This document shows positions 8,531 through 17,061 of a stretch of DNA of 64,000 nucleotides, piece after piece. A program made the translations under genes and the position numbers. The stretch covers positions 1 to 64,000 of the forward strand of contig JANYIN010000120.1 in NCBI GenBank assembly GCA_025362035.1. The letters run 5' to 3'. This stretch comes from Gemmatimonadaceae bacterium. GTDB taxonomy: Bacteria > Gemmatimonadota > Gemmatimonadetes > Gemmatimonadales > Gemmatimonadaceae. The notes under the pieces are model-generated. The model was not told the DNA's origin. It ran no database searches and saw only the letters and a list, made by a program, of their open reading frames with translations. Positions within the stretch are counted from its first letter, which is position 1. Every line of letters begins with the position of its first letter.

Positions 8531-9688
8531 TCAGGCTGTGGCAAGTCGGCGGGCCTTCTCGACGAGCATCGGGAAGACTTCTATTACGCGATCGACGCAC
8601 GCGTCGCCGCTGAGGCAGCCGAGGCTCATGCGAATGGCCGACGACGCGAGGTCGGCGCGTACGCCGATGGCAGCCAGCACGTGCGACGGCGTGATGCTGC
8701 CGCTCTGACACGCGGAGCCCGCGGAGCACGCGATGCCGCGCAGGTCGAGCGCCATGAGCAGGGACTCGCTGTCGGTGCCCGGCACGGAAATATTCATGAT
8801 GTGGGGAGCACGGGGCGATCCGCGCCCGTGAATCACGGCGTCTGGAATTCGTTCGAGCAGGGCAGCCTCCATCCGATCGCGTAGTACCTCGAGCACCGTC
8901 CACTCGTGCTCACGCTCGGCCACCGCGAGCTCTGCAGCGCGCGCCAGGCCCACCGCCATGGCGACGTTTTCCGTACCGGGTCGCCGCCCACGATCCTGCG
9001 AGCCGCCAAACATCAACGGCTCCATGGGCGTGCCACGCCGCACGTACAGCGCGCCGATTCCCTTCGGCGCGCCGATCTTGTGCCCGGAAATGGTGGCCAT
9101 GTCGAACGGCGTGGTGCGCGCGTTCACGTCCACCTTGCCGAACGCCTGCACGGCGTCTGTGTGGAAGACCACGCCGCGCTGCCGGGCACGTGACGCGAGG
9201 CCCGCGATGTCCTGAATCACACCGATTTCATTGTTCACCCACATGACCGAGCACACCGCCACGCTTCCGTCCACCAGCGCATCGAACGAGGCCTTGGACA
9301 CCTCGCCTGAGGTAGACATGGTGAGAACGCGTTCGTCTCCGCCTTCCTTTCTCACCTGGTGCGCCGCGGCGAGCACGGCCTTGTGCTCGATTGGCGTGGT
9401 CACGATCGCCTTTCGGTCCACATCGCGCCGGCCGCGCCACGCGCCGAGCACGGCCATATTGTCCGCTTCCGTCCCGCATGACGTAAAGATCACTTCGTCC
9501 GCGGAGGCGCCCAGGCAGCGAGCAACCCGCTCGTGCGCCTCGTCCAGCGCCGTGCGCGCCTCGCGCCCCCACCGGTGAACGCTGGACGGGTTGCCGAAGC
9601 GCGGGCCAAAGAACGGGAGCATCGCGTCGAGCACCTCGACACGCACTGGCGTCGTGGCCGCGTGGTCCAGATAGACAGGATCTGGCAT
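8531..9688 (-). CDS. iscS: Cysteine desulfurase (NifS/IscS family)
   Basis: 385 residues of a class V aminotransferase-fold PLP enzyme. The start VYLDHAATTPV is typical; the PLP lysine is K204 in SGHKIGAPKG, H101 lies in TTPIEHKAV, and the catalytic loop is GIACSAGSACQSG with C327 as the likely persulfide cysteine. It removes sulfur from cysteine for tRNA thiolation and Fe-S assembly. Direct linkage to mnmA (6-bp gap) points to the tRNA pathway; no iscU or other Fe-S assembly gene is adjacent. The specific subtype (IscS or NifS) is not resolvable here. Confidence 0.94.
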   Translation of the reverse strand: MPDPVYLDHAATTPVRVEVLDAMLPFFGPRFGNPSSVHRWGREARTALDEAHERVARCLGASADEVIFTSCGTEADNMAVLGAWRGRRDVDRKAIVTTPIEHKAVLAAAHQVRKEGGDERVLTMSTSGEVSKASFDALVDGSVAVCSVMWVNNEIGVIQDIAGLASRARQRGVVFHTDAVQAFGKVDVNARTTPFDMATISGHKIGAPKGIGALYVRRGTPMEPLMFGGSQDRGRRPGTENVAMAVGLARAAELAVAEREHEWTVLEVLRDRMEAALLERIPDAVIHGRGSPRAPHIMNISVPGTDSESLLMALDLRGIACSAGSACQSGSITPSHVLAAIGVRADLASSAIRMSLGCLSGDACVDRVIEVFPMLVEKARRLATA

Positions 9689-9808
9689 AAGGATGAAAGT
9701 TAGCCAATGACGACGGCGAGCGGAAAGGGATCGAATGAATCAGCGCTCGGTGACACCTGACGACCATCCGCTGCTCAGGACACGCAGCACGGACATGCTC
9801 GTGGGCGC

Positions 9809-10555
9809 TTAACCGGCGGAGCCGTAGAAGCGCGCGCGCACCGCCCAGAGGGCCGGAAAGAACTTCTGATCGATGGTGCGCGAGAGGTACTTGGCGCCGA
9901 GCGTGCCGCCCGTCCCACCGGTGTGCGGTCCGAGCACCCGTTCCACGAGTTGCACATGCGCGAAGCGCCATTGCCCAAACTGCTGTTCGTACTCGAGGAG
10001 CGCTTCGGCGAGAAAGAACAGCGTAGACGGTCGTTCGCCGGTATACAGCGCCTCGAGCTCGGTCTCATGTGCCTTCAACAGGTCGAGGAAGTAGTCCTGA
10101 AGAGCAGGGCGCGCCAGCGCGCGCTGTACAAGATCCGGTATGGGTCCATGCTCCTGCAGCACCTGGATGAAGTGCGGCTCGCGCAGTCCGGACACAGCCT
10201 CGATGGCGCGGAACTGCACGCTCTGCGAGCCGCTGGATGTTCCCAGATGCCGCCGAAACTCCGCGAAGTGCTGTGGCGGCAGCGTTTCGAGTGCGGACAG
10301 CTGCGCCGACACGATGCGCATGAGCGCGTTGATCCGCCCCATGTGGAAGAGCGCGAATTCAGCTTCGTGGCGCGAAAAAGCATCGATCAGCAGGTCGAGC
10401 TCGTGCAGGATCTCCTTGAACCACAGCTCGCTCGCCTGGTGGACGACGATGAACAGAAGTTCGTCGGGATGCGGCGAGCGCGGACGCTGAAGGCCGAGCA
10501 GCTCGTTGAGCGCGAGATAGGAGCCGTAGTTGACTTCGGTGCGGTCGTCGCTCAA
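9809..10555 (-). CDS. kynA: Tryptophan 2,3-dioxygenase
   Basis: 248 residues, slightly shorter than Xanthomonas TDO. Family motifs: NYGSYLALNELL, DELLFIVVHQASELWFKE (distal His39), the SGSQSVQFR segment, QWRFAHVQLVERVLG with proximal heme ligand His200, and the Thr/Gly-rich GGTGGTLGAKYL loop. The enzyme opens the indole ring of tryptophan to N-formylkynurenine in the cytoplasm. Its ATG overlaps the stop of the BshB1-like gene by four bases, so the two are translationally coupled. No other kynurenine pathway gene is in the window. Confidence 0.94.
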   Translation of the reverse strand: MSDDRTEVNYGSYLALNELLGLQRPRSPHPDELLFIVVHQASELWFKEILHELDLLIDAFSRHEAEFALFHMGRINALMRIVSAQLSALETLPPQHFAEFRRHLGTSSGSQSVQFRAIEAVSGLREPHFIQVLQEHGPIPDLVQRALARPALQDYFLDLLKAHETELEALYTGERPSTLFFLAEALLEYEQQFGQWRFAHVQLVERVLGPHTGGTGGTLGAKYLSRTIDQKFFPALWAVRARFYGSAG

Positions 10556-11277
10556 AAGGTCGCTACCTCGAGCGCAGTCACGTCGTCCACGCGCATCATC
10601 TCCGTGGTGAAGAACGGCTCGCCGTACCGCGTGCGGATCAACGACCCGTAGGTCGCCGCATGGTGGGTGACCACGTCGTAGAGGGGCTCGCCGTTAGGAT
10701 ACACCTCGCCGGCCTGCGTCGCTCCCTCGAACTGCGAGGCGTAACATCGCACCGCGTCCATCTTGTGCTCGAACTCTTCGCTGATGTCCACCACGAACGA
10801 CGGACGCACGAAGTCCTGTCGGTAGGCGAGTGCGTGCAGGATCTTCAGCGGTCGATGCTTTGGCGCATCGGGCGCGATCTTCGCCAGGCCGGCCACGAAG
10901 CACGCATCGCGCACCAGCTGCGCCGCCACACGGTGGTCCGGATGCCGCCCCTCCAGCGCCGGCGCGATCACCACGCGCGGCGCCAAGCGGCGAATGACGC
11001 GCGCGAGCGCTTCGCGCGTGGCCGGCGTGTTCTCGATGCCGGCATCCGGAAGTCCGAGCGACTCACGGGAACTGCACCCGAGGATCTCGGCCGCGCGGTC
11101 GGCCTCCTCCGCACGCAATGACGCGGAACCGCGGGTGCCCATCTCCCCCTGTGTGAGGTCCACGATGGCCGTCCGCTGTCCGCGTCGGGCCGCCTTGATC
11201 AGGGTGCCGCCGCAGGTGAGTTCGACGTCGTCTCGATGCGCGGCGATGGCCAGGACGGAAACAGGCGCGGTGGTCAT
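10552..11277 (-). CDS. bshB1: PIG-L family N-acetylglucosamine deacetylase, BshB1-like
   Basis: 241 residues. The LmbE/PIG-L metal site is AAHRDDVE (His14, Asp16, Asp17), with Arg where most relatives have Pro, plus GRHPDHRVAA near residue 115. The segments DLTQGEMGTRGSASLRAEEA, SLGLPDAGIENTP and FVVDISEEFEHKMDAVRCYASQF match BshB1, which deacetylates GlcNAc-malate in bacillithiol biosynthesis. The neighbouring coupled TDO gene gives no clear hint of function. BshA and BshC are not in the window, so involvement in bacillithiol is inferred from similarity; a generic PIG-L deacetylase remains possible. Confidence 0.82.
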   Translation of the reverse strand: MTTAPVSVLAIAAHRDDVELTCGGTLIKAARRGQRTAIVDLTQGEMGTRGSASLRAEEADRAAEILGCSSRESLGLPDAGIENTPATREALARVIRRLAPRVVIAPALEGRHPDHRVAAQLVRDACFVAGLAKIAPDAPKHRPLKILHALAYRQDFVRPSFVVDISEEFEHKMDAVRCYASQFEGATQAGEVYPNGEPLYDVVTHHAATYGSLIRTRYGEPFFTTEMMRVDDVTALEVATF

Positions 11278-11308
11278 GGGGAGAGAATATATAGGCGCCG
11301 ATCGGCAC

Positions 11309-11338
11309 GGGGTCAGGCGGTGCCGGGCGGCTGACCCC
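11309..11338 (-). terminator. Hairpin, possible terminator of the efflux operon
   Basis: A perfect 8-bp inverted repeat (GGGGTCAG at 11309-11316 and CTGACCCC at 11331-11338) with a 14-nt GC-rich loop. It lies in the 109 bp between the last FtsX permease and the start of bshB1. There is no U-tract, so if it terminates transcription it may need Rho. Confidence 0.4.
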
Positions 11339-11386
11339 CGCGGCGCGACGCAGAGCGGCGGTCGCTAGCCAAGCAGCCGCGGCGCC

Positions 11387-12661
11387 TTATTCGTACCGCA
11401 GCGCCACCACGGGATCCATTCTCGCGGCGCGCATCGCCGGCAGCATGCCGAAAATGATGCCCGTGATCGCGCTCATGCCGAGCGCGGCGGCCACGCTTCC
11501 CCACGAGGTGGACGCAGGAACCGCAGGCCATGCGGTACGCACGCCGATGGCCACCAGAATACCCAGCACCAAGCCGACCGATGCGCCGATGCCAGTGAGC
11601 GTCACCGCTTCCACAAGGAACTGCCAGAGAATCGTCCAGCGCGAAGCGCCAAGTGCCTTTCGCACGCCGATTTCGCGCGTGCGCTCGGTGACCGAAATCA
11701 TCATGATTGCGACGACGCCGATGCCACCCACGAGCAGCCCTACGGAACTCAACGCAAGCCCGACGACGAAAAACGTCCCGAAGAGCTGGTTGTAGATCGC
11801 CCACAGACGGTCCTGCGTCACGATGTCGAAATTGCTATTCTGGTTGGGCCTGAGGCCGCGTCGTCCGCGCATGGCGGCGGTCACGTCGTCCACCGCGTCC
11901 TGGACCTCCACGCCCGACCGGGGCTTTACGATGAGATTGTTGCCGCGCACCCACAGGTTGAGGTGACGCCGCGCCGTCTCGAAGGGCACGATGGCCTTGG
12001 GGGAGTCGCCGCCGCCCGCCGACGTCGGCGTACCCATCGGACTCGCCGTGTAGTGATAGAACCCGATGACCTTGAACTGCACGTTGTCGATCAGGATCTC
12101 CTTGTCGATCGGATCCGATTTGCCGAACAGTTCTTCCGCGAGCTTGTCGTTCACCAGCACCACCTTTGCGCCCGTGGCGTTCTCGGCGTAGGTGAAGCTT
12201 CGGCCCGGATAGATGTCGCCTCCGTCAATTTCCGTCCAATTCGGCGTGTAGGCCTCCATGCCGGCGTTGGGAATGAGCCGATCCTTATAGCGGAAGGACG
12301 CTCCCGTTCCCACATGAGAGGTCACGGCCCGTATGGTCGGAAGGCGCTCGATCATCGCGACCTCGTCGAGCGTGATGGCAGGGTTGTGACGCTCGGGGCA
12401 CGTTTCGTCGGTCCCATCGCAGGAATTGAAGCCGCCGATAGGCCGACGATACACGAAGAACGACGTTGGCCCGGCAGCCTCGATGTCCCGGCGGAACGCC
12501 TCGTTGATGCCGCGCACGACCGACGACATCGCCACCACCACGAATACGCCGAGCGCGACGCCCATGATGGTGAGTCCGGCTCTCGCCTTGTTGGCGCGCA
12601 ACGCGTCGAGCGCGATGGTGACGCCTTCGAACACCTGGGTGAGTGACGCGAGGAGGCGCAT
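11387..12661 (-). CDS. FtsX/MacB-type ABC transporter permease (pair 1, B subunit)
   Basis: 424 residues from ATG 12661, which overlaps the TGA of the upstream permease by one base. N-terminal transmembrane helix (RAGLTIMGVALGVFVVVAM), a periplasmic MacB-type core domain (~50-280), then three C-terminal helices of the FtsX fold. The conserved SVTERTREIGVRKALGA loop contacts the ATPase. It ends with the short tail DPVVALRYE shared by all three B-type paralogues here. Such permeases transmit ATP hydrolysis to a periplasmic adaptor as mechanotransmission pumps. It is the last gene of the operon that begins with tolC. Confidence 0.92.
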   Translation of the reverse strand: MRLLASLTQVFEGVTIALDALRANKARAGLTIMGVALGVFVVVAMSSVVRGINEAFRRDIEAAGPTSFFVYRRPIGGFNSCDGTDETCPERHNPAITLDEVAMIERLPTIRAVTSHVGTGASFRYKDRLIPNAGMEAYTPNWTEIDGGDIYPGRSFTYAENATGAKVVLVNDKLAEELFGKSDPIDKEILIDNVQFKVIGFYHYTASPMGTPTSAGGGDSPKAIVPFETARRHLNLWVRGNNLIVKPRSGVEVQDAVDDVTAAMRGRRGLRPNQNSNFDIVTQDRLWAIYNQLFGTFFVVGLALSSVGLLVGGIGVVAIMMISVTERTREIGVRKALGASRWTILWQFLVEAVTLTGIGASVGLVLGILVAIGVRTAWPAVPASTSWGSVAAALGMSAITGIIFGMLPAMRAARMDPVVALRYE

Positions 12662-13902
12662 CAGGTCTCCGCTCGCAGTGCGTCGATGGGGTCGAGCGAC
12701 GCTGCCTTGCGTGCCGGATACGTGCCCGACGCCACGCCAACCACGGTGCCAAGCAGCGTGGCCACGACTAGCGACCACGGGGCGATTGCCGCCGGCAATG
12801 GCGTATTCATCGCAATGATCTTGGCGCCGAGGATGCCGAGCAGGATGCCAAGGATGGCGCCAAGCGTGCTCAGTGTGGCACTCTCCACGAGGAACTGCCG
12901 CAGGATGTCCTTGCGCCGCGCGCCCAGCGACTTCCGAATGCCGATCTCGCGTGTGCGCTCGGCGACGGCCACCAGCATGATGTTCATGATCACCAGGCCG
13001 CCGACCACCAGGCTGATGGCGGGCAGCGCCGTACCCGCGATCGTCATGATGCTCTTCATCTGCTCGAACGACTTGAGGGCCGACGCGGAGGTCTCCATCA
13101 CGAAGTTGTCCTTCGTGCCCGGGCGGAGTTTCCGCTGGCCGCGCAGGACCTCGCGCGTCGTTTCCATCGCGTCGTTCATCATGACGTCGTTAGGCGCCTG
13201 CACCATGAGGCCGTCGATGTCGCCGCGTGGATTCGTGAGGCGGTGCAGGGGCGAGTTGAACGGGGCGAATGCCGTCTTGTCCAGCGACTGCCCGAACAGG
13301 TTGCCCTGGTGCTCGATGACGCCGATTACCGAGTAGGGCACGCCGCCGATGCGCAACTCGCGCCCCACGGGCGTTAGGCCGGCAAAGAAATACTTCGCGA
13401 CTTCGTCGCCAATGACGATCACCGGCGTGCCGGCTTCCGTCTCTTCGGGCGTGAAGAGGCGGCCGCTGGACAGGTCGTACTTCTTGATGGTGAAGTAATC
13501 CCCCTCCACCGCGTGCGCTTCCACTTGCCTCGGCCGTGCCCACGGGCTCGTGGCCCAGAGCGTCTCCTGGCTCTCGACGGCGTAGTGCGTGCCTGCCGGT
13601 AGCGCGTTGCGCACCAGGGCGACGTCGCGATGGTAGACGCGGGGCCGCCGCTGCCATTCCTCCCACTCTTCCCGTGTGGTGTTGTTGCCGAACCAGGGGA
13701 AGCGCCGGACCGTGAACGTGTTGGCGCCGAGCATGCGTCCGGCAAAGTCTTCTTCGACGTACTTGCTCATGCCCGTGACGATGGACACCACCGCGATCAG
13801 GAACATGACGCCGATCATCACACCGAGCAGTGTGAAGAAGCTCTTGAGCTTCTGGACGCGGATCTGCTGGAGGGCGAGGCGAACCGCTTCGAAGAATGGC
13901 AT
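12661..13902 (-). CDS. FtsX/MacB-type ABC transporter permease (pair 1, A subunit)
   Basis: 413 residues. It starts with MPFFEAVRLALQQIRVQKLK, the signature start of the three A-type paralogues, followed by the first transmembrane helix, a periplasmic MacB-type domain and the FtsX domain with VAERTREIGIRKSLGARRKD. It has GIRKSLGA where the B-type proteins have GVRKALGA, so A and B are distinct lineages and probably form heterodimers. It ends in LDPIDALRAET. The start and the stop junction with its B partner (TGATG) suggest strict 1:1 coupling. Confidence 0.92.
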   Translation of the reverse strand: MPFFEAVRLALQQIRVQKLKSFFTLLGVMIGVMFLIAVVSIVTGMSKYVEEDFAGRMLGANTFTVRRFPWFGNNTTREEWEEWQRRPRVYHRDVALVRNALPAGTHYAVESQETLWATSPWARPRQVEAHAVEGDYFTIKKYDLSSGRLFTPEETEAGTPVIVIGDEVAKYFFAGLTPVGRELRIGGVPYSVIGVIEHQGNLFGQSLDKTAFAPFNSPLHRLTNPRGDIDGLMVQAPNDVMMNDAMETTREVLRGQRKLRPGTKDNFVMETSASALKSFEQMKSIMTIAGTALPAISLVVGGLVIMNIMLVAVAERTREIGIRKSLGARRKDILRQFLVESATLSTLGAILGILLGILGAKIIAMNTPLPAAIAPWSLVVATLLGTVVGVASGTYPARKAASLDPIDALRAET

Positions 13903-13989
13903 GAAGGCCTACGGGCTGGTCGCTGGGATGAGGTCAATTGTGAAACGCGTGCATGGCTCGTCGGTCCGACGGACGCCGTAGCACCGTGC

Positions 13990-15240
13990 CTACTCGTACC
14001 GGAGGGCGTCCACCGGGTCGAGTCGCGCCGCGCGAGCGGCCGGCACGAGACCGAAGATGATGCCTGCCAGCGAACTCCCCACGAGCGCGGCCAGGACCGC
14101 CTCCGGCGGTGCTACCGCATTGATGGGCGTGGTGGCGCGGATGATGAATGTGAGTGCAGCGCCCGCACCCAGCCCGGCAACGGCACCGATGGTGGTCAGC
14201 GTCACAGCCTCGACCAGGAACTGCCAGAGGATCGTGCCGCGTGTCGCACCGAGCGCCTTTCGCACGCCAATTTCGCGGGTGCGTTCGGTGACGGAGATCA
14301 TCATGATCGCGATCACCCCGACGCCGCCGACGCAGAGCCCGATAGCCGACAACGTGATCATCACGAGAAAGAAGACGCCGACCACCTTGTCGTACAGTTG
14401 CATCAGCTTCTCCGGCGTCGACGCGAAAAAATCATTGATCGCCGCCGGGTGCAGATGACGCACGGTGCGCAGGGTCGCGATGGCGTCGTCCATGGCTTGA
14501 TCGCGCGACACTCCGTCGCGCGGCTTGATCGTGAGATCGACCCACCAGGCGCCGACGTTCATGCGGCGCACGGCCGTGAGGTAGGGCATCACGAGCTTCC
14601 CCTTGTCGCCCGAGTCGAACACGTTCGCGATGGGGTTGTACACGCCGATCACCGTGAACTGCTTGCCGCCGAGCCGGATCTGTTTGCCGACCGCGCCTTC
14701 CCCGGCGAGCAGATTGTCAGCCACCTTTTGATTCACGAGGACGACGTTCGCGGCGGTCTCGTTCTCCAGCGGCGTGAAATCGCGGCCTGCCACGATGTCG
14801 CCGCCGTTGACCTCGATCCAACCGGGCGAATACGCATCCAGCGTGACGCCGGGCAGTTCGCGATCGGCGAACTTCGCCTGCGTGGACGTGCCGATGTGGG
14901 CGATGACGGAGTGAATGGTCGGGAGCTGCTCGACTTCCTTGGCCTGCGCAAGCGTGAGCGGTGGATTGTGGCGCCATGGGCAACTATCGGCGCTGCCGTT
15001 GCAGCTGTTGATCTCTGGCGGCCAGCGCGTGAGAAAGAACGTGGTGGGTCCTGCGGCGGCCATGCTCTTGCTGACCCCCTCGTTGATCCCGTGCACGGCG
15101 GCCGACATCACGGTCACCACGAAGACGCCGACGGCGATACCAAGGATGGTCAAGCCGGCTCGCACCCGGTTGGAACGAATGGCATCGATCGCGATGCGAA
15201 CGCCTTCGAACATCGAGTATGCCCGTGTCCCTATCGACAT
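13990..15240 (-). CDS. FtsX/MacB-type ABC transporter permease (pair 2, B subunit)
   Basis: 416 residues from ATG 15240 (MSIGTRAYSMFEGVRIAIDA), seven bases after the stop of its A partner. Same organisation as the other B permeases: one N-terminal helix, periplasmic domain, three C-terminal helices, GVRKALGATRG loop and DPVDALRYE end. The periplasmic part differs clearly from pair 1 (for example NGSADSCPWRHNPPLT against a CDGTDETCPERHNPAIT-like stretch), although the paired cysteines and the HNP motif are conserved. An 87-bp gap separates it from pair 1. Confidence 0.92.
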   Translation of the reverse strand: MSIGTRAYSMFEGVRIAIDAIRSNRVRAGLTILGIAVGVFVVTVMSAAVHGINEGVSKSMAAAGPTTFFLTRWPPEINSCNGSADSCPWRHNPPLTLAQAKEVEQLPTIHSVIAHIGTSTQAKFADRELPGVTLDAYSPGWIEVNGGDIVAGRDFTPLENETAANVVLVNQKVADNLLAGEGAVGKQIRLGGKQFTVIGVYNPIANVFDSGDKGKLVMPYLTAVRRMNVGAWWVDLTIKPRDGVSRDQAMDDAIATLRTVRHLHPAAINDFFASTPEKLMQLYDKVVGVFFLVMITLSAIGLCVGGVGVIAIMMISVTERTREIGVRKALGATRGTILWQFLVEAVTLTTIGAVAGLGAGAALTFIIRATTPINAVAPPEAVLAALVGSSLAGIIFGLVPAARAARLDPVDALRYE

Positions 15241-15247
15241 GGCAGCG

Positions 15248-16489
15248 TCACTCCGACCGAATAGCCGTAATGGGATCGAGTCGCGCCGCGCGACTCGCGG
15301 GATATGCGCCCGCCACGATCCCCACACCCGCGCCAATGGCCACGCCGAGTGCGACCGACCATGGCGCCACCGCCGCCGGCAGAGGCGATACCGCCGCGAT
15401 CAGCTGTGACAGGGCGATACCGAGCCCGATGCCGAGCAGTGCCCCGACGAGACTGAGGGTGGCCGACTCGACGAGGAATTGTGACAGAATATCCCTGCGT
15501 CGCGCCCCCAGCGACTTCCGAATGCCGATTTCGCGCGTGCGCTCGGCGACCGCCACGAGCATGATGTTCATGATCACGATGGAACCGACCACCAGGCCAA
15601 TCGCCGGGAGTGCGATGCCGGCGAGGACCAGATACTTCTTGATCGTGAGCCACTGCGACAGCGCCGATTCGGAGGTTTCGAACGTGAAGTTGTCGGGCTC
15701 GGCCGGACGAAGGTGCCGCCGCTTGCGCATGACTTCGCGAACGATCTCCTCGATGCCCTTGTATTCGGCGGGATTCGGCGATTGCACGACGACGCCGTAA
15801 AGATTCTGGCGTGCGCCGGTGATGCGTCCCATGTGCGAATGGAACGGCGCGATGACCTGTCGATCCAGCGAGAGCCCGAACACGGTGCCCTGCTTCACGA
15901 GCACGCCCACCACTTGAAAGGGGAAATGATTGATGCGAAGCTCACGCCCGACGGGGTCGAGATTCGGGAAGTAGCGGTCCGCGATCTCGGTCCCGATGAC
16001 GACGACGTCCGTGCCGAGGTGATCGTCCTGCTCCGTGAAGACGCGCCCCTTCTGGATCACGAGATCCTTGATGACGAAGAGGTCGGGCGTGGCGGCCTGC
16101 GCCAACACCTGCGGACCGCCTTCGGCGAACACCGAGCCGCCATTCGCCCACGTGACGTCCTGGATGGCCCACCGGGCGCCAGCCGGCAGGGCATCGCGCA
16201 CCGCGAGCCCGTCATCGACGCTGATGGGAGGACGACGACGCCACGCCCGCCGGACATCCTCCGTTTCATCGGTGTTGACGTCCGGGAACCGTCGCAGGTT
16301 CAACGTGTTCACGCCCAGGAACTTCCCGGCGAAATCCTCCTCGACGTACTTGCTCATGCCCTGGACGATGGACACCACGGCGATGAGGAACATCACACTG
16401 ATTGTCACGCCGATGAGCGTGAAGAAGCTCTTCAGCTTCTGCACGCGAAGTTGCAGGATCGCGAGCCGCGCGGCCTCGAAGAATGGCAT
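15248..16489 (-). CDS. FtsX/MacB-type ABC transporter permease (pair 2, A subunit)
   Basis: 413 residues. The start at ATG 16489 (MPFFEAARLAILQLRVQKLK) is chosen by alignment with the other two A-type paralogues; the frame stays open upstream, but that sequence is antisense to another gene and is not permease-like. MacB-type periplasmic domain and FtsX domain with VAERTREIGIRKSLGARRRD. The 16490-17061 interval upstream holds an oppositely oriented gene, so this pair may have its own promoter rather than being read from tolC. Confidence 0.91.
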   Translation of the reverse strand: MPFFEAARLAILQLRVQKLKSFFTLIGVTISVMFLIAVVSIVQGMSKYVEEDFAGKFLGVNTLNLRRFPDVNTDETEDVRRAWRRRPPISVDDGLAVRDALPAGARWAIQDVTWANGGSVFAEGGPQVLAQAATPDLFVIKDLVIQKGRVFTEQDDHLGTDVVVIGTEIADRYFPNLDPVGRELRINHFPFQVVGVLVKQGTVFGLSLDRQVIAPFHSHMGRITGARQNLYGVVVQSPNPAEYKGIEEIVREVMRKRRHLRPAEPDNFTFETSESALSQWLTIKKYLVLAGIALPAIGLVVGSIVIMNIMLVAVAERTREIGIRKSLGARRRDILSQFLVESATLSLVGALLGIGLGIALSQLIAAVSPLPAAVAPWSVALGVAIGAGVGIVAGAYPASRAARLDPITAIRSE

Positions 16490-16560
16490 GAGGGCTCTAC
16501 GGCGCCACGAATGGGAAAGTGTCAGGGAGCTGATCCCGGTCGAAACGACTAGCTTGCAGG

Positions 16561-17049
16561 ATGGATCTGAAAATCCGTCACGGCACTCTCGCGGACCTCG
16601 TCTTTGGTCTCGCCGCCCCATCTGGCCGCCGGTTGCTCCTGATGGTCGGCGTCGCAGCGCTACCCTGGGGTTTGCCACCAAGCCGCCCCGATCGCGGGAG
16701 CATCCACGGTCGTGTTCTGGAGGAGCGCTCAGGACGTCCGGTCTCCGGTGCGTTCGTCCACGTTTCGGGAACCCTGAGGAGTAGTCAGACCGACTCCAAC
16801 GGGCGGTATGTCCTCGATGACGTGCCGACGCTCCCGGCGACGCCGGAACCGACGAGCTACGACGCGCCTGACACGGTGGTCGCCCGCCGACTCGGCTTCT
16901 ACCCGGAACAACGAATGCTCGTCGTCCTCGATGGCGAAGCGGCGGAACTGGATTTCTCCATGCGTCGCGACCCGCGCCGAGTCGAGTCACACGTCGGTCG
17001 TCAGGCGGCAAACACGCTCGCGCCTTCCGGAAACTCCGCGGTGCCGTGA
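16561..17049 (+). CDS. Carboxypeptidase-regulatory-like domain protein, small, exported
   Basis: 162 residues. A hydrophobic N-terminal segment (LLLMVGVAALPWGL, about 25-38) resembles a signal peptide or anchor. It is followed by a beta-sandwich of the carboxypeptidase regulatory-like/CNA-B kind: GSIHGRVLEERSGRPVSGAF, then TDSNGRYVLDDVP, as found at the N-terminus of Oar and SusC-type receptors. No plug or barrel follows, so it is a free-standing domain. It is the only forward gene inside the reverse-strand efflux cluster and ends 12 bases from the convergent permease stop. Function unknown; it may be a degraded receptor or a periplasmic binding module. Confidence 0.7.
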   Translation: MDLKIRHGTLADLVFGLAAPSGRRLLLMVGVAALPWGLPPSRPDRGSIHGRVLEERSGRPVSGAFVHVSGTLRSSQTDSNGRYVLDDVPTLPATPEPTSYDAPDTVVARRLGFYPEQRMLVVLDGEAAELDFSMRRDPRRVESHVGRQAANTLAPSGNSAVP

Positions 17050-17061
17050 ATGGCGCCGCTG

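Noticed and set aside
13630-15264. 544-residue forward frame opposite the permeases
   Set aside because: Asp/His/Arg-rich translation without secondary-structure logic; it is antisense to two well-supported permeases.
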